Shown here: piece after piece, positions 13,996 to 37,053 of the stretch
Layout: every line of letters starts with the position of its first letter
Numbering within the stretch: the first letter of the stretch is position 1
From: Hemibagrus wyckioides
Lineage: Eukaryota > Chordata > Actinopteri > Siluriformes > Bagridae
Assembly (NCBI RefSeq): GCF_019097595.1
Contig: NC_080720.1
Location: forward strand, 16,212,352 to 16,276,351
Direction of reading: 5' to 3'
Length of the DNA: 64,000 bases
The notes under the pieces: model-generated
The model's input: the letters and a program-made list of their open reading frames with translations, nothing else
Told to the model about the DNA's origin: nothing
Database searches by the model: none
Program-made: the position numbers and the translations under genes

Positions 13996-14734
13996 AAAGC
14001 ATTTTCTCTCAAAGCCAAAATTCTCTCAAATATCAAAATTATTGGCATTGCCTAAAAAATATTACACTGAAAACCATCCAAAAATAAAAATCTGGGACAG
14101 TCAAAAGTAGACGCATGAGCATGCTGCTGCAGTGTACACTGAGTAAGAGAGAGGCAAAGAAGTACACAGTTTCCATTTAAGACCAAGACTTTTTGTTTTG
14201 CGGCATGAAGCCTTTAGCTTTAAAGAGAGCCATAAATACTCTTCAGTAATGGGTTCAGCAGATATTAATTATATGGGGTGCTCATTATTAAAAACATAAA
14301 AATGTTTTGCAGAAAAATATTGCACCAAATAAAACTTTTTTTAAAAAAAGAGTTATGACTCATTACTTAAAAAGTTTTATTTCTTGCACTCCCAATACTT
14401 AATACTGAAAGCCAGCCTTTATGTGGAAGCTCAAAACAACACTCATTGCATTTTTTTTAATACAAATTTTTGACTTATATTTATGAAGTTAAAAAGTGAT
14501 AGAGTTGTCAGTATTATTAATATTGCTATCAATTCAGGTGCAATTTCTTTCTCTTATAATAAATTTATTTATGTGGGAGGCTCATGAGTGAGGCAGGATC
14601 CCGTCCATGGAAATAGCAGATTAAGTAGATGATACAATTGAAAAGGCTGTTTGTACTAATAACACCAACAATTACAACAATACCAACCGTAAAATCACCA
14701 TACAAACGACCGAGTGAGAAAATATTAGATTCAA

Positions 14735-14740
14735 TTTATT
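14735..14740 (-). terminator. Candidate poly(A) signal of ALDH1L1
   Basis: AATAAA on the minus strand about 350 bases past the ALDH1L1 TGA (15089-15091). A second hexamer lies at 14564-14569. Either would end the transcript well before the SLC41A3 start, leaving about 1.2-1.4 kb between the genes. Inference from hexamers only. Confidence 0.4.
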
Positions 14741-15088
14741 TCTGTGTGGCCTAAGACTAAAATACATCAATTCATTTACAAAAAGCAGTGATAATTATAA
14801 ATGATAAAAACTATTGAACATTAATAACCATTCTTGCAATATAAATACGTGAATGTCCTTTTTCAGTATTCTCATTGTTCTCCTCAGAATATAGTTTAAA
14901 AAATTAAAATCATGTCTGAATCGTTGGTAAAATGAGTGAAAAATAAGGAGAAATATCAAAGGCTTTGTTACAACAAAGGTGTAATATTCTTTAAAATAGC
15001 TATGCATTTCATTTTAACAGTTTGTCCCTTTTTTCTCTGAAATAATTAAGTACACTCTTACAATTTTCTGATGTTTCATCTAGACAAT

Positions 15089-24736
<9,648 letters not shown>

Positions 24737-24739
<3 letters not shown>

Positions 24740-24758
24740 CCTGAACCCAAACTGAACC
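24737..24758 (-). other. aldh1l1: 5' UTR part of the ALDH1L1 start exon and its acceptor
   Basis: On the minus strand a pyrimidine-rich tract ending ACCTAG (AG at 24759-24760) precedes 19 untranslated bases and the ATG at 24737-24739. The exon therefore probably begins at 24758 and is joined to a noncoding first exon upstream. The reading frame stays open above the acceptor to an ATG at 24800-24802, which would add 21 residues if the intron were retained; that is unlikely because the family starts at MKIAVIGQ. Confidence 0.6.
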
Positions 24759-26967
24759 CTAGGTAAAAAAGCAGAATCAAACTGAACAGGATATTTATGC
24801 ACAGAAAGACTACAACCACTGACACCGAGCAGAAAGTTTGGAAATATTTACAGCTGCTCTGAAACACACCCTTTCTGCACTTTAGTGTCACACTTGCATA
24901 ATCTGACTGATACAGATGGACCAACAGGAGTGCAGACTGGAGCTATTTAGGTCGAGCGCTTCTTTATTTCTCTATTTTGAAAGAATAAGTAAAAGAAGTG
25001 GTATTTAAATGCTTCTTGTACTACCTGTTGTCTCAGCTGAAGTGTAAAAATTTGCATGTGAACTGCGGTGATAATTATTGTGTCACTGACATAGAAACCA
25101 AACTAAGAACCAAATTTAGTCAAATTTAGATTTAGATCTCACTAACTCTAAAAGAACTTCCTTCTGGTTGATTATACCATGGAAATCAAAATCTAATCAA
25201 CTCTTCAGATAAAAAAATTCTCACCTATATGTAAAGTTGTAATCTCCTAGATTGCTGTTTACAGACAAAATTCTGGTACCATGCCTGATCCTCCCTAACA
25301 TCAATACCAGCCATTTTCAATAACACACCCTGTCTCCGTCTCATTAAATAAAATACATGACATGTCATTTTTTTTCATCCTTACAAGCACGCCAAGATAT
25401 AAATCAATACGTTTTAATACACTGGAAAAAACACTCAGCATTTGATATTCACCAGACATTGAAAGATGTGTAAAGATCCACATCTGGTCCACAAGCACTT
25501 TTGAACTCTAAAGACATTTCTAAATAAAGGTCATACATCCCAATGCCATGCTACACAAATTAACACATTTATTGCATTACTAGCCTACAGAGGATGGGCA
25601 AAGCTTTCAAAAACATACAGCTGAGACACCTATTTCAGTAACCTGTTGAAAAACACATAAGGAGAAATATATGAGAAATATGTTGAGAAATGTGTGAAGA
25701 TTTTCGCATATTTTACATTATTGACGTGTTGTAAAAAGAAGGGCTTCAAAAAAACTATTTTTTTTCAGCTCATGGTACAGATTCAGGTTCCACAAGAAAA
25801 ATGTCTGTCAGTGACAGCTGATGATTAATGAGAGACAAAAACAGAGGAGAAAAAGAGCAGCGTCATCCACACTGCCTTGAACGTGGTGAAATGTGAAACA
25901 CAAGAAGGTTAGCTTTTGTAAAAGCTGTAAACATTACGCTTTACTTGTCAGAATTTCTTTACCGGATATTATCATTTATTTAAATCATATTTTGTGGATT
26001 TATTTACAGCATCTTTACTTTTCCGCAAACGCTGTGTGCTTTTCTTAAAAAGCAAAAGATTTATACAGTTAGCAGTCACTGTAAATGAAATAAGGGAATG
26101 GAGGGGGTATCAGGGGGTTTCCCTCAGATAGATATCTAACAATACTCATTTTCTGCAGGCCACAACTTCCTACCCACACATTGTCATAAATCACATGTTC
26201 AGTTACACATGATGTAAGGCAGAAATAAGTTGCCTCAGTCACAGATATTTTGCAAAATATGGTATCACACATTCAGTTACACATGAATTGTATTTCTACT
26301 TTCTTCAGAGGACTTTAACAGGTTTATTAATGTGTAGTGTTGCGTGACCTTTATTTTGAAAAGTCTTCACGGCGCAGAACCGCTTGCACTTATATGATTT
26401 ACATGTAAAGCAGACAGATCACTTCTACACATCTGCTAATGTTGAAACTATAGCTTTGCTCGTAGAGGGCGAATGTAGCGTTTCAAACGTAGAGTCTTTA
26501 TCTTCTTGCAAGAAAACAAGTCAGCTTTTCTCCAGGCTGCAACAATGTAATTATCACTGTTTGGCTGATTTAAAGGGACTTGTTTACAGCGTCTGAATCT
26601 CTAAAGTTTTGGAGGTTCGCCATCAGCGTCTCCATCACTATCCCGTGAGTAAGTGAGTTATTTTAGGAGTGAAGTTAGCCTGTCATTGCTCGACATGGTA
26701 CGCCATGTCCATGGAGCTAATTCATGCATCAACAATAAAAGACGAATCGTTTCACTGTGTTATTGTGACTGATCGTTAACTCGACCTGCAAACCTGTCAA
26801 AGTTCCCTTTCTCTAAAGATTCCTGCAATCCCCACAGCTGTTACTGACCCACAATGCACTTAGCACAATATACAGTACTCCAGGCTGCATATGATCAGTT
26901 AATCAAGCACGGGTTTGGTTTTGTGCAAAACAACAACAACTTGACTTTAGATAAGAGAAGTGAATAC

Positions 26968-27110
26968 CTTTGCAAGTCTTGAAGACCCTCCTCGTGTGTG
27001 CAACAGCGATCCAATGGGAGCGGTTGAAATTTATTTCTGCGCCTGGTCGGACAACCTGAACAACCAATCAGATTAAAGTAAATCTCTCAGCAGCCAATGA
27101 GAGGAGGCGA
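26968..27110 (-). promoter_or_regulatory. Likely ALDH1L1 noncoding first exon and CCAAT-type promoter
   Basis: On the minus strand a good donor (CTTGCAAAG then GTATTC, GT at 26966-26967) ends a plausible noncoding exon starting somewhere near 27000. Just upstream are three inverted CCAAT boxes (ATTGG on minus) at 27011-27015, 27064-27068 and 27094-27098 within 90 bases. No TATA box is evident. Position and spacing fit a CCAAT (NF-Y type) promoter about 2.2 kb upstream of the start codon. The transcription start cannot be fixed from sequence alone. Confidence 0.45.
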
Positions 27111-27129
27111 GAAGAGCCACGTCCTAAAA

Positions 27130-27899
27130 ACACATACTAACGGTAAAGAAGAAGATTAAAGTACAGTAATGTCTCCATACTCCATAAGCAGTATGGGGGT
27201 TTAGATGTCGCCGGTTTTCTCTTTCCATGCCTCCGCCGCTAGGGGGTGTTTTTGAGTTGGTCAAAACATGGGTCAAGGCCACAGTGAGGTCAAATGCCTG
27301 GAAGAAATTTTCTTCAACAGCCTTCTTCCTGTTTGTCCTGCAGAGCTGTTACTTCCACCTGCATGTTCAAGAATAAAGCACTCATTTCCTGCCATAATGA
27401 GATTTTATCTTATTCTTATCTAAAGAATAAGCGCTTAAATGTAGGATTTTGACTTATCCTTGCTACAGATCCAAACATGCTCAAGGTATACTGAAACATA
27501 TTAATAAACACATTAGTAACAAGTCAGACTAGATCTGCTTGTGGAGCAGGTGTCCATGTAAACATCAACGTCTGCTTGTTTTACTTATTTCTCGTACTTC
27601 TGCTGCGGTCAAAACAGAACCTGTGTTCACCGAATTATGTTGCAGTTTACAGCTTAGTCTAGTTTAATAGTAAAAAGGACATCCCAGCCCATCTTAGTTT
27701 GACCCACCGTGTAGACCTCCCCCAGCTGGAAACCATGACTTTATTATGGTACATTGTAAAGTTATTTTTAATGAAGGGTAATGATAAATAAGTCTCAAAC
27801 CTTCGTTGATGAATTTGGTCAAATAAAATAAATAGTGGAAGGAAGAAATAGCTTACCAGCTGGAAAAGATGGTCTACTAGCTTGACCTGTGTTTTGGTA
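27130..27899. other. Upstream flank of ALDH1L1, no gene seen
   Basis: AT-rich sequence without a recognisable exon. The longest frame (27659-27922, minus) has no conserved features. Confidence 0.5.
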
Positions 27900-28185
27900 G
27901 TAACCGCAACCCCACCGAACACCTTTGGGATGAACTGGAACAGAGATTGCGAGCTAGGCCAACATCAGTGCCAAAGCTCAGAAATGCTCTGCTGGATAAA
28001 TCAGGCAAAAATGACCACAGAAACACTCCAAAATCTTGTGGAAAGCCTGCTCGGAAGAGTAGAAGCTGTTATAGCTGCAAAGGGGAACCAACTACATATT
28101 AACATCTATGTATTTAGAATGTGATGTCATTAAAATCCCTGTTGGTGTAATGTTCAGGTGTCCCAATACTTTTGTCCATATAGTG
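27900..28185 (+). mobile_element. 3' fragment of a Tc1-like transposon
   Basis: Encodes degraded remnants of the transposase C-terminus, recognisable as EHLWDEL-like and [10 protein letters not shown] segments in shifting frames. It ends with a Tc1-type inverted repeat (GTGTCCCAATACTTTTGTCC then ATATAGTG) followed by TA at 28186-28187. The left boundary is approximate; the 5' two thirds are missing. It belongs to a different Tc1 family from the 29964 copy, as the end sequences differ. Confidence 0.8.
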
Positions 28186-28187
28186 TA

Positions 28188-29904
28188 TGTTGCTTCATCA
28201 GACTGAGTAAGAAAGATATTTCATTGCTTTATACATCACCACACAAATCCGTCTATAATTCATTTCTTACATCATCCCATATTTAACTAGTTTACTATTA
28301 ATAGAGTGTGTTTTGATTTGCCAGGGGTGTGGAATATCTCAGTAAAGATACTGGCTGTGGTGGAAGTCAATCAAGCAGTTCCTGTTTCAGAAGGAAATAC
28401 TTCAAATTATAGTATCAAGTCACAGCTAATAAGCCATTTCATGTGAAATTTAACTATGATGCTGCATATATTTACTTTTCTACACTTGTTATACTCTTTT
28501 ATAACATGACTTGGAGTTTTACTGTGGTACTTTTGTTACATGGTATGCCAGTAATGATAAAACTTTTCTTAGTTCTTACTGGTAATTAAGTGTTAATTCA
28601 TCAACAGATTTTTTATGCTCCCAGTTTAATATCTCAGCATTTATTTATTCTATTTTATATAACGGTGTATATATTTCTATCAACTGTAACATGGCAAAGA
28701 AATTTCCCCCTGGGATTCATAAAGTTCTTTGAATGTTGAATCTTGAATATGCTTGTAAATCTATAACAGCACATAAGTGCTCTAACACATACCAAAAAAG
28801 TAGATTTTAAATGTGGGGAATTGTTTTTATGGTGGGGATTTATCTGAGTTGATGTTTATAAGCCATTTTTAGGAGAATCTCTAGTGTCTCTGGAACTTTA
28901 TAACAGAAATAATGTTTTAACCTAAAGTTTTCTGACACTGGAGAATCTCAGTTTTTGAGAGGAAGAAAAATAATAAAGGCTAGTGAAGGAATGATTGTCC
29001 ATAGTTACTTTAACATGAATGATAACATGACCTAGCTTCTTGGATATTGCACAATATGAAATGTAACTATAAACAGATAAAAAAAATGTAACATGCTGTG
29101 TTAAATAAACGGAAAATGTTGCTATAATTGCTGCGCTATATGAGGTATAAAATATTTTGTGACATGCTGTTATAGGTTAAATGATTAACTTTGGGATGGT
29201 AATGGCATCTTACCTCTGCACTGTTGATTCATTTGCTTGAACAGCACCCTCTATTGTGTTTCATTAATTACATGGTCGATTCTCCATAAATATTGTGCAT
29301 TTTATGTATGATTTCTTATAAGTGTAATATGAGGATATTTCCAAAAAAGTAATAGAGAACCCTTTACTGCAATGACTTTATGGTCATTTGAGTGACCTGC
29401 AGTAACCTGCTCAGTAGACAGTCAGACCAGGTAAAGACACTGCAGGATTTACTTTGATCTGGTGATCCAGTACAAATTTTGATATTGCCTAATATTTAAA
29501 GAAAATTATACTGAGTTGCTCAACACAGCTGTCTGTGCCAGTGCGGCAGATGACCTGAATAAATTTATCCAGTGTTTGATGATACTGCCGTTACTGCCAT
29601 CATAAACCAGGTTTAGGATCAGAGATAATGCAGTTAATGTTTTGGGAGAGAGAAAGCACTAATTGAACGAAGGTCATGAACCCGCTCTGTTTCCACACAT
29701 ATAATAAGGAAGAAGGAATAAGCAGAAAGCTCTTGCAGTTTTTTTTTTTTTGCTTCCACATGATGACTATGAGCGAGTATCTTTCAAATTGGTCCCCAGT
29801 TTCATGACTGTTTAGACTTTGTACTATTATTTTAGCTCCAAATACACTTTCAGGAACCTTGAGTATGTGGTCATAAAAAATATATATAAGTCAAAAAATA
29901 TATA

Positions 29905-29955
<51 letters not shown>

Positions 29956-29960
29956 TATAT
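28188..29960. other. AT-rich intergenic stretch, no gene seen
   Basis: Between two Tc1 copies; contains only short frames and, at the right end, the AT array into which the intact Tc1 inserted. Confidence 0.5.
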
Positions 29961-29963
29961 ATA

Positions 29964-31210
29964 CACTATATTGCCAAAAGTATTCGCTCACCCATCCAAA
30001 TAATCAGAATCAGGTGTTCCAATCACTTCCACGGCCACAGGTGTATAAAATCAAGCACCTAGGCATGCAGACTGTTTTTACAAACATTTGTGAAAGAATG
30101 GGTCGCTCTCAGGAGCTCAGTGAATTCCAGCGTGGAACTGTGATAGGATGCCACCTGTGCAACAAATCCAGTCGTGAAATTTCCTCGCTCCTAAATATTC
30201 CACAGTCAACTGTCAGCTGTATTATAAGAACGTGGAAGTGTTTGGGAACAACGGCAACTCAGCCACGAAGTGGTAGGCCACGTAAACTGACGGAGCGGGG
30301 TCAGCGGATGCTGAGGCACATAGTGCGAAGAGGTCGCCAACTTTCTGCAGAGTCAATCGCTACAGACCTCCAAACTTCATGTGGCCTTCAGATTAGCTCA
30401 AGAACAGTGCGCAGAGAGCTTCATGGAATGGGTTTCCATGGCCGAGCAGCTGCATCCAAGCCATACATCACCAAGTGCAATGCAAAGCGTCGGATGCAGT
30501 GGTGTAAAGCACGCCGCCACTGGACTCTAGAGCAGTGGAGACGCGTTCTCTGGAGTGACGAATCGCACTTCTCCATCTGGCAATCTGATGGACGAGTCTG
30601 GGTTTGGTGGTTGCCAGGAGAACGGTACTTGTCTGACTGCATTGTGCCAAGTGTAAAGTTTGGTGGAGGGGGATTATGGTGTGGGGTTGTTTTTCAGGAG
30701 CTGGGCTTGGCCCCTTAGTTCCAGTGAAAGGAACTCTGAATGCTTCAGCATACCAAGACATTTTGGACAATTCCATGCTCCCAACTTTGTGGGAACAGTT
30801 TGGAGCTGGCCCCTTCCTCTTCCAACATGACTGTGCACCAGTGCACAAAGCAAGGTCCATAAAGACATGGATGACAGAGTCTGGTGTGGATGAACTTGAC
30901 TGGCCTGCACAAAGTCCTGACCTCAACCCGATAGAACACCTTTGGGATGAATTAGAGCGGAGACTGAGAGCCAGACCTTCTCGTCCAACATCAGTGTGTG
31001 ACCTCACAAATGCGCTTCTGGAAGAATGGTCAAAAATTCCCATAAACACACTCCTAAACCTTGTGGACAGCCTTCCCAGAAGAGTTGAAGCTGTTATAGC
31101 TGCAAAGGGTGGACCGACATCATATTGAACCCTATGGATTAGGAATGGTGAGTCACTTAAGTTCATATGCGAGTCAAGGCAGGTGAGCGAATACTTTTGG
31201 CAATATAGTG
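29964..31210 (+). mobile_element. Nearly complete Tc1/mariner transposon, 1247 bp
   Basis: The ends are perfect 29-bp inverted repeats (29964-29992 and 31182-31210; outer bases CACTATATTGCCAAAAG) flanked by TA on both sides, the Tc1 target site. The element sits inside an AT microsatellite (29909-29963 and 31211-31229). It encodes a Tc1-type transposase broken by one frameshift. Perfect ends and one coding lesion suggest a fairly recent insertion. Confidence 0.95.
30065..31128 (+). pseudogene. Tc1-family transposase with a single frameshift
   Basis: A likely start is the ATG at 30065 or 30098 (MGRSQELSEFQRGTVIG). The N-terminal part contains the paired helix-turn-helix DNA-binding region (SREISSLLNIPQSTVS) and a GRPRKLTERG linker. 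The catalytic domain has Asp in LWSDESHF, Asp in FQHDCAPVH and Glu in [11 protein letters not shown], with 34 residues between the last two, the DD34E pattern of Tc1. Reading shifts frame at a G run near 30668-30672: the first frame ends at 30718, and the second runs through to the stop at 31126-31128. The lesion looks like one base lost from the homopolymer and could be a sequencing error. If it is real, this copy is inactive. Confidence 0.9.
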
Positions 31211-31871
31211 TATATATATATATATATATGTCTGTAAGTACAGAAAATAACACAAAACCTGCTGTTAAACAGTTTGCATTTCCCTTTCTAAAAGTGATGT
31301 TCATAAAATAAATTTTACATACCCTTTCACTTGAAAAAAACAAAACAAACAAATCCTATCTGCTTTCATAGTCTCTGGGGTTGGGATTCTTTCAGTTGTA
31401 TAATATTTGATCCCTTATAACCCAGCCAGTGCCTATTTTATCTGACATCTCTGTTCTCACCTTTACAGATAGCTTGTAATTTCTTTTGGTATATCTGTAG
31501 TAACACTGCTGTATTTATTACACTTATTTTCTATTGTTCTCTTGTTGTATGTCAAATCCATATTTCATTTTTTTTTAACATAGTGGAATTAATTGGGGGT
31601 CATTTTTATAGAACAGGTACAAGCCACATTACACTTTCATACTCAAACTTTTGCACTTGGAAAATAAGCTACTCTTATTTTTTCCCCATTGTGGATATGC
31701 AAGAGCAAATCACAGAGGAAAGAAACTTCTATCCTCTCTTTCAGTATATTCTGTCCTTTACTGTTTAATTGACTGCCATGTCTGCGAATCATACCCGCAA
31801 AGCAACGGAAAATAATTACATCTTCGTAGGTCAAAAGAAGTCGAACAAGAAGCAAGATCACTTTAAACAAA

Positions 31872-31874
<3 letters not shown>

Positions 31875-31910
<36 letters not shown>
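31875..31910. repeat. A36 homopolymer
   Basis: Thirty-six consecutive A residues. No retrotransposed gene or SINE body could be recognised immediately upstream. A shorter A23 run lies at 60219-60241. Confidence 0.9.
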
Positions 31911-31914
<4 letters not shown>

Positions 31915-34900
31915 GATAAAGACACTCCATTCCAAGATGACTATTTAATACTGCTCATTATTTAGTAACTCATATTACAGAAATCATGCTCTTTGTGCTT
32001 TGTGCTTAGTGCCGCATATTCACTATTTCTGTGAGAATATGTATTTTGGTTGACCTTGACATTTCAGATCAAACATTTCTAAAGGACTTTGCTCCACATC
32101 TACACCCGTCATTGACTAGAGAAAGATTAACCATGTAGCAAAGCATATTGCAAAAGCTGACCTCAGTAATTGGACTAATCGTTTAGAGACACACAGCATC
32201 TTTACTATCTCACTAAGTACATATCAAATTTCAGCAATTTTGGCATAGCTTCACCAAATTTTGAAATGTGTAATTGGTTATAAATTAATAATCCATTCAT
32301 TTTTGCAAAATTTGCACTGCTTTCCCCTGTGTCTGTTTTCCATAACTCAGATCTGGCCACAAGTTACTGATTGACAGCTCTGATGTCAGCTGGACTTAAG
32401 CAGACAAACACGTTTAAACTAATTGATTCTATGACTTTGCATGCGATTTTGGTTAGACTATGAAGCAATATGTAAAATTAAAGAGGTATTACTAGGTGCT
32501 AGCCCTGCACACCTCAGGAGATAACATCCATAATGTTGTATGTTTATTCACTTATCACTGGTTGAAGGAAATGTATGGAAGAACAGCTGCATTACTCTTT
32601 CTGACCACATGCCGGTGCTACTGCTACACAAATAGCACTAACTCACTCACACCCCTCCCACGTTACACAAAGTGTGAGATTAGTGGACTGCAAGGAGCAG
32701 ACTTCACATGGACTCAGTATAATGATACTTAATTTACATTTATATGAACAGACCCACACCTACATAAAGTTCCAAAAGGTGTAGAAAGATGTAGAAAATG
32801 TGCAATGATAATAAGTACAAAGAGAATCGGTATTTCAGGGTTTGGATCCTAAAAGAAAAGAGAATATTGTGAGTTTATACCCGTGCTGTAATGTTTAACT
32901 GAAAAGAAGACATTTAAATAAGTTCATAAACATTAAAAGCTCATTCATAACTATTAGCCTTTCTACATCTGGTTTAAACTAACCACGGGCTCAAATCTGA
33001 TACATCCGATCAGCAAGCACCTTACTGTGTTCCAACCTTCTGCAGTCTAAACCAGAACTCGGCCATAAAGGACTGATTTGAAAGGAACAGTCAAAGCGAT
33101 GCCAGGAAACACACACACACACACACAAACTGCTGCGTAATTTCCATTGAATGTTAACCCTACTAGGTTTTGAATGCTAGTCACATGTGAGTATTTGTTG
33201 CTGTGTGAAATATGTAGTAAAGAAAGTCATAAAAATGTTTCAGTGTGGTGTTTAGTGATGTCAGTGATGAAGTATTAATCTTGTATAAGAAGGTTTCACC
33301 TTGTAGTTTGCTGCTAACACACACACAAACACAAATACCACACAGCTCCCACTTCCACACAAGTGAATGATAAAAATATTAAGTCACTCTCTCCACAAGT
33401 TCCATAAAACATCAAAAAACAGTCCTGTTTGAAAATCAAGCATGGGGAAATAAAACTAAGTGCACGTTTCCATCTGACACTCGATTCCTCTCCGTGCCTT
33501 CCATGACTGGTTGGTGCCGGTAAGGCATCACCCGATACAGGGCCCACTGTTGGCAGGGGCAGCATTGCAGCCTGACGTCTTTACTGGTATAAAAATAATA
33601 CCCACAGTCATTAGGAATGATCTGAGATCAGAGCCTGGGAGCAAAACCAAACAAACTGGCTTATGTAAGAGGGTTAACATCAATTACTGGGGAGAAAAAG
33701 AAGAGAGGGGAGAAAGAGATCATAAGTGAAGTCTGAATTCAAACAAAGAAACAAAATAAACATTAGTGAACAAAATAGGATGTGATCAGACTTGGAGTTT
33801 GGAGGACCCAAAGGTAAACAATCTTCCACTCTGTCTACACACCTCTGAGTGTGCTTCCCAGCATTTCTGAATGCCTCTCATCTACAGACTGAAATAAAAC
33901 CCATCGTTACTTCACCACATGTTCAGCCACAACGGGCATTTCAGAACCAGTTTGTTCTGCCTCATTCTGCTCTCAGTGTGCTTGTATATGTGTGTGTTTT
34001 GTGTGTGTGTGTGTGTGGGTGTGTGTGCACGTGTGTGGGCATGTTTTTATATCTTGGTGGGGACCAAACCTTCCCTATAAGGACAGGAATATAGGAGTTC
34101 TTGTGGTGACATCTGGCTGGTTAAACTATTTAATTTTTTTAAACGTTACGGTTAGATTTAGGTGTAAATATAGTGATCTACATTAATAATTCTGTCAGTG
34201 AAAAAGCTCCTCACAAGAACATTAATACAATAGTATGCGTCTTAAAATTTATGACCTCATCTTTGGCCCACTACAGACAAATACACACCCCAGCTCTGAG
34301 TGCTATTTATTGTGTGATAGTTTATGTAAAACTGAGGATGAGGAATTTGGAAATGTGCTGCAGTGTCTTCTAAACACTGCTTTACACACTTATTTCTAAT
34401 CTATTACCCATTTCTAATGAACATTACTGATTTGTTTTGCTAGACAGACACTGTTTTTCTACCTTCCTCATTCCATCTGGCTGACAGTAGTGTTTAAAAT
34501 TCGTTATGACATTAAAACCCTGAGTTTCACAATAAACTGAGCAGGCCTGTTCTCCAGAAAGCGAAAGATTGAGATGAGCTGAACATAGTGTGGTTCAGTC
34601 TGGACACAGATGTTTGTTTGAGTAAATGCAAAATGCATAATCCTGGGAAGCTGCAAGGACATCTACATGACACCACCCTTAACACACAGTCTACGAGTGT
34701 TACTCATACACTGAGGGGGCCAAGCACGCTAGGTCTATTTAGAGTCTTCTGGTCAACGTCTGTCCACCTCTGCCCACAGACTGGCTATAAAAGTGTTCTT
34801 TCCCTTAAATTCTTTCATGTTTGGTGTTTTGACTGACTATGTCCAAGAACTGCATATGGCCATACTAAATAGCAAAGTCAAAATAGAGACAGAGAAGTAT

Positions 34901-36633
34901 TTTGACATGCAGTAAATTTGGACATTGTATGGTGTGTGGTTTTGGGATTTACAGCATATCAAGTACCACATACTTTTAAATACACACCTTATCACTGTAG
35001 AGGTGCAAACATGTTAATGTGTATTATCTTCATGGCTGAAAACATTCTACATGTGAATTATGTGTATTATTAGCTGTAATTCCACGTTTCTCTGCTAACT
35101 TGCTACATTCTGAATTTAACATGATCATTTTTTTAGATTTTACTTGTGTAACTCTCACCTCTGCTTGAGAAGTATGTGTGTGTGTGTGTGTGTGAACATT
35201 AATCTAATCACACACAGATGTCAGTGCTATATTTAAAGATTCTCTATCCCCTTTCCCCTGTGATGAAGCTCTTGTGTCATGTCACATATCATCCTGGAGT
35301 GTTAAGTTTCAACCTTAAAACACACATGCAACTGAGACACAGCTGTTCCCTATTTTCACATAGTTTTTTGCATTTCATTTACAGTCAGGTTCTAAATAAC
35401 AACTAATTTCAGTAATTGTACTATACTTAGGTTATGAAAATCTGTGTGTGAGCTTTGGGTATTTTAGATTCTTCTGTTTTAGCAAATTAATATGGATAAG
35501 AAAGCACTGTGGATTTGCATTCTAGAAATATTTTCACAAGAGAAACTTAGCTTTGAAACCCTTTTGTGGCTGCAAAAGCTTCAGTGGCTCCAAATTTGGT
35601 GTCTTCATACTGTATAACCAGCTTCACTCTGAAAGATTGGAGTCACTGTGCTCAGAATTAAAAGCACATTTCCCTGCCTTCACCACACTAATGTTACCTT
35701 GTTCACAAGCTATAAAATATATCACAGCCTGCCTATTTGATTTAGTTCCACTTCTGCTCAAAGTGAAAGAAAAACGATGAAAGTGTTTAAAAGCAGCATC
35801 AGTATGAATTAGTTTCAATCTTGTCATCAGCTGTGGCTTTTGTATCACGGCTTCCTTCAACACCCGTCACTAATATGTGTGAGACATCAGCTGTGGTGTA
35901 ATAAGACCTATTACAGTGGCTAAGAACTTGGATTGTGCAAAAACACAACTTCTATGTGTACTGTACACTGAAAACTGTACAAATTTTAAATAGATTCGTT
36001 TGGAGTCTTGTTTGTGTTAAAACGTATGCGTCAAACTGATTCATAATCAATGAGATAAAGCAGAAGCATTGAGGTTTATAGTGTGGATGGCAGACATTGG
36101 CACAAAACTGCTTTTAATTCTAAAATGTGAAAATTTTTTAGCACATTTTTTGGTATTCATAGAGTATCTCTTCCTTAATGAGCACAAGGTGTCACATTGT
36201 GAGCAGAAAACATTGCTGAGATAATGAGATTACGGACAAGAACCTGGCTATTTTTGGTAATGATATGAAAAAGATAGCTTCCTGGTCAGGCCATAATTTT
36301 TCTTTGACACTGAGTCCGTTGTATACACATTGCTGAGTCATGGTTGCCAAATGCTGGTTGTGCCACAGGGAAAAGACTGCATGCAGGTCAGAGTGCGATG
36401 AACAGAACCCAGGACGGTTACTCTTTAAAAAACCAGAACAGCTGATGTAATCATTTTGCCTTTTCAAATAACCTGCATCTGTATTTGAGGACATAGTTCA
36501 ACTGTGAAACTGACACACGCATACACACACACACACACAGGCACAAAGCAGCATTTTAATCAAGTTAATCAAGATAAACATAACCACATTGTGTGAATTG
36601 AACATGACTGTAACACACACACACATCACACAT

Positions 36634-36667
<34 letters not shown>

Positions 36668-37004
36668 CAGACATGATGGAATGAAGGATGCATTTGAAAT
36701 CAGCTTTTTATAGCAGCTCTGGTATGCGGTCAAAACAGAAAGCTCACTAAATACATACACATACATACTGCAAGACAACTAATAAGAATCTCTCTCTCTC
36801 TCTGTTTCTCTCTCTCTCTCTAGTTATATAGATATCTCAATCACTCCCTCTCATCTTCTGAAAGAAGAGGCATGCTCCTGGATCATGTTCTGCTAGTGTA
36901 AGTTCACTGGTTGTGTTTCTTTGCCTAGCAACAAGCATAACACACACCTCACTCTTGGGTCCTAAATCCTTAACATATGAGCCTCATTTGCTCCAGAAAC
37001 ACAG

Positions 37005-37053
<49 letters not shown>

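Larger units (their letters stand above)
13333..15088. other. Intergenic stretch between ALDH1L1 and SLC41A3
   Basis: Holds the ALDH1L1 3' UTR side (below 15089), the presumed SLC41A3 promoter side (above 13332), a TATC array at 13739-13814 and an AAGA array at 13961-13998. No convincing coding exon was seen in either strand; the short frames present lack conserved content. Confidence 0.6.

Noticed and set aside
24740..24802. In-frame upstream ATG adding 21 residues to ALDH1L1
   Set aside because: A good acceptor at 24759-24760 lies between it and the conserved MKIAVIGQ start, so the extension is probably intronic. It also does not look like a mitochondrial leader.
33470..33590. GC-richer open minus frame after a possible acceptor
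   Set aside because: No match to a known family and no consensus donor; kept only as a remark.
36192..36494. 100-codon minus frame
   Set aside because: No domain or composition that suggests a gene.
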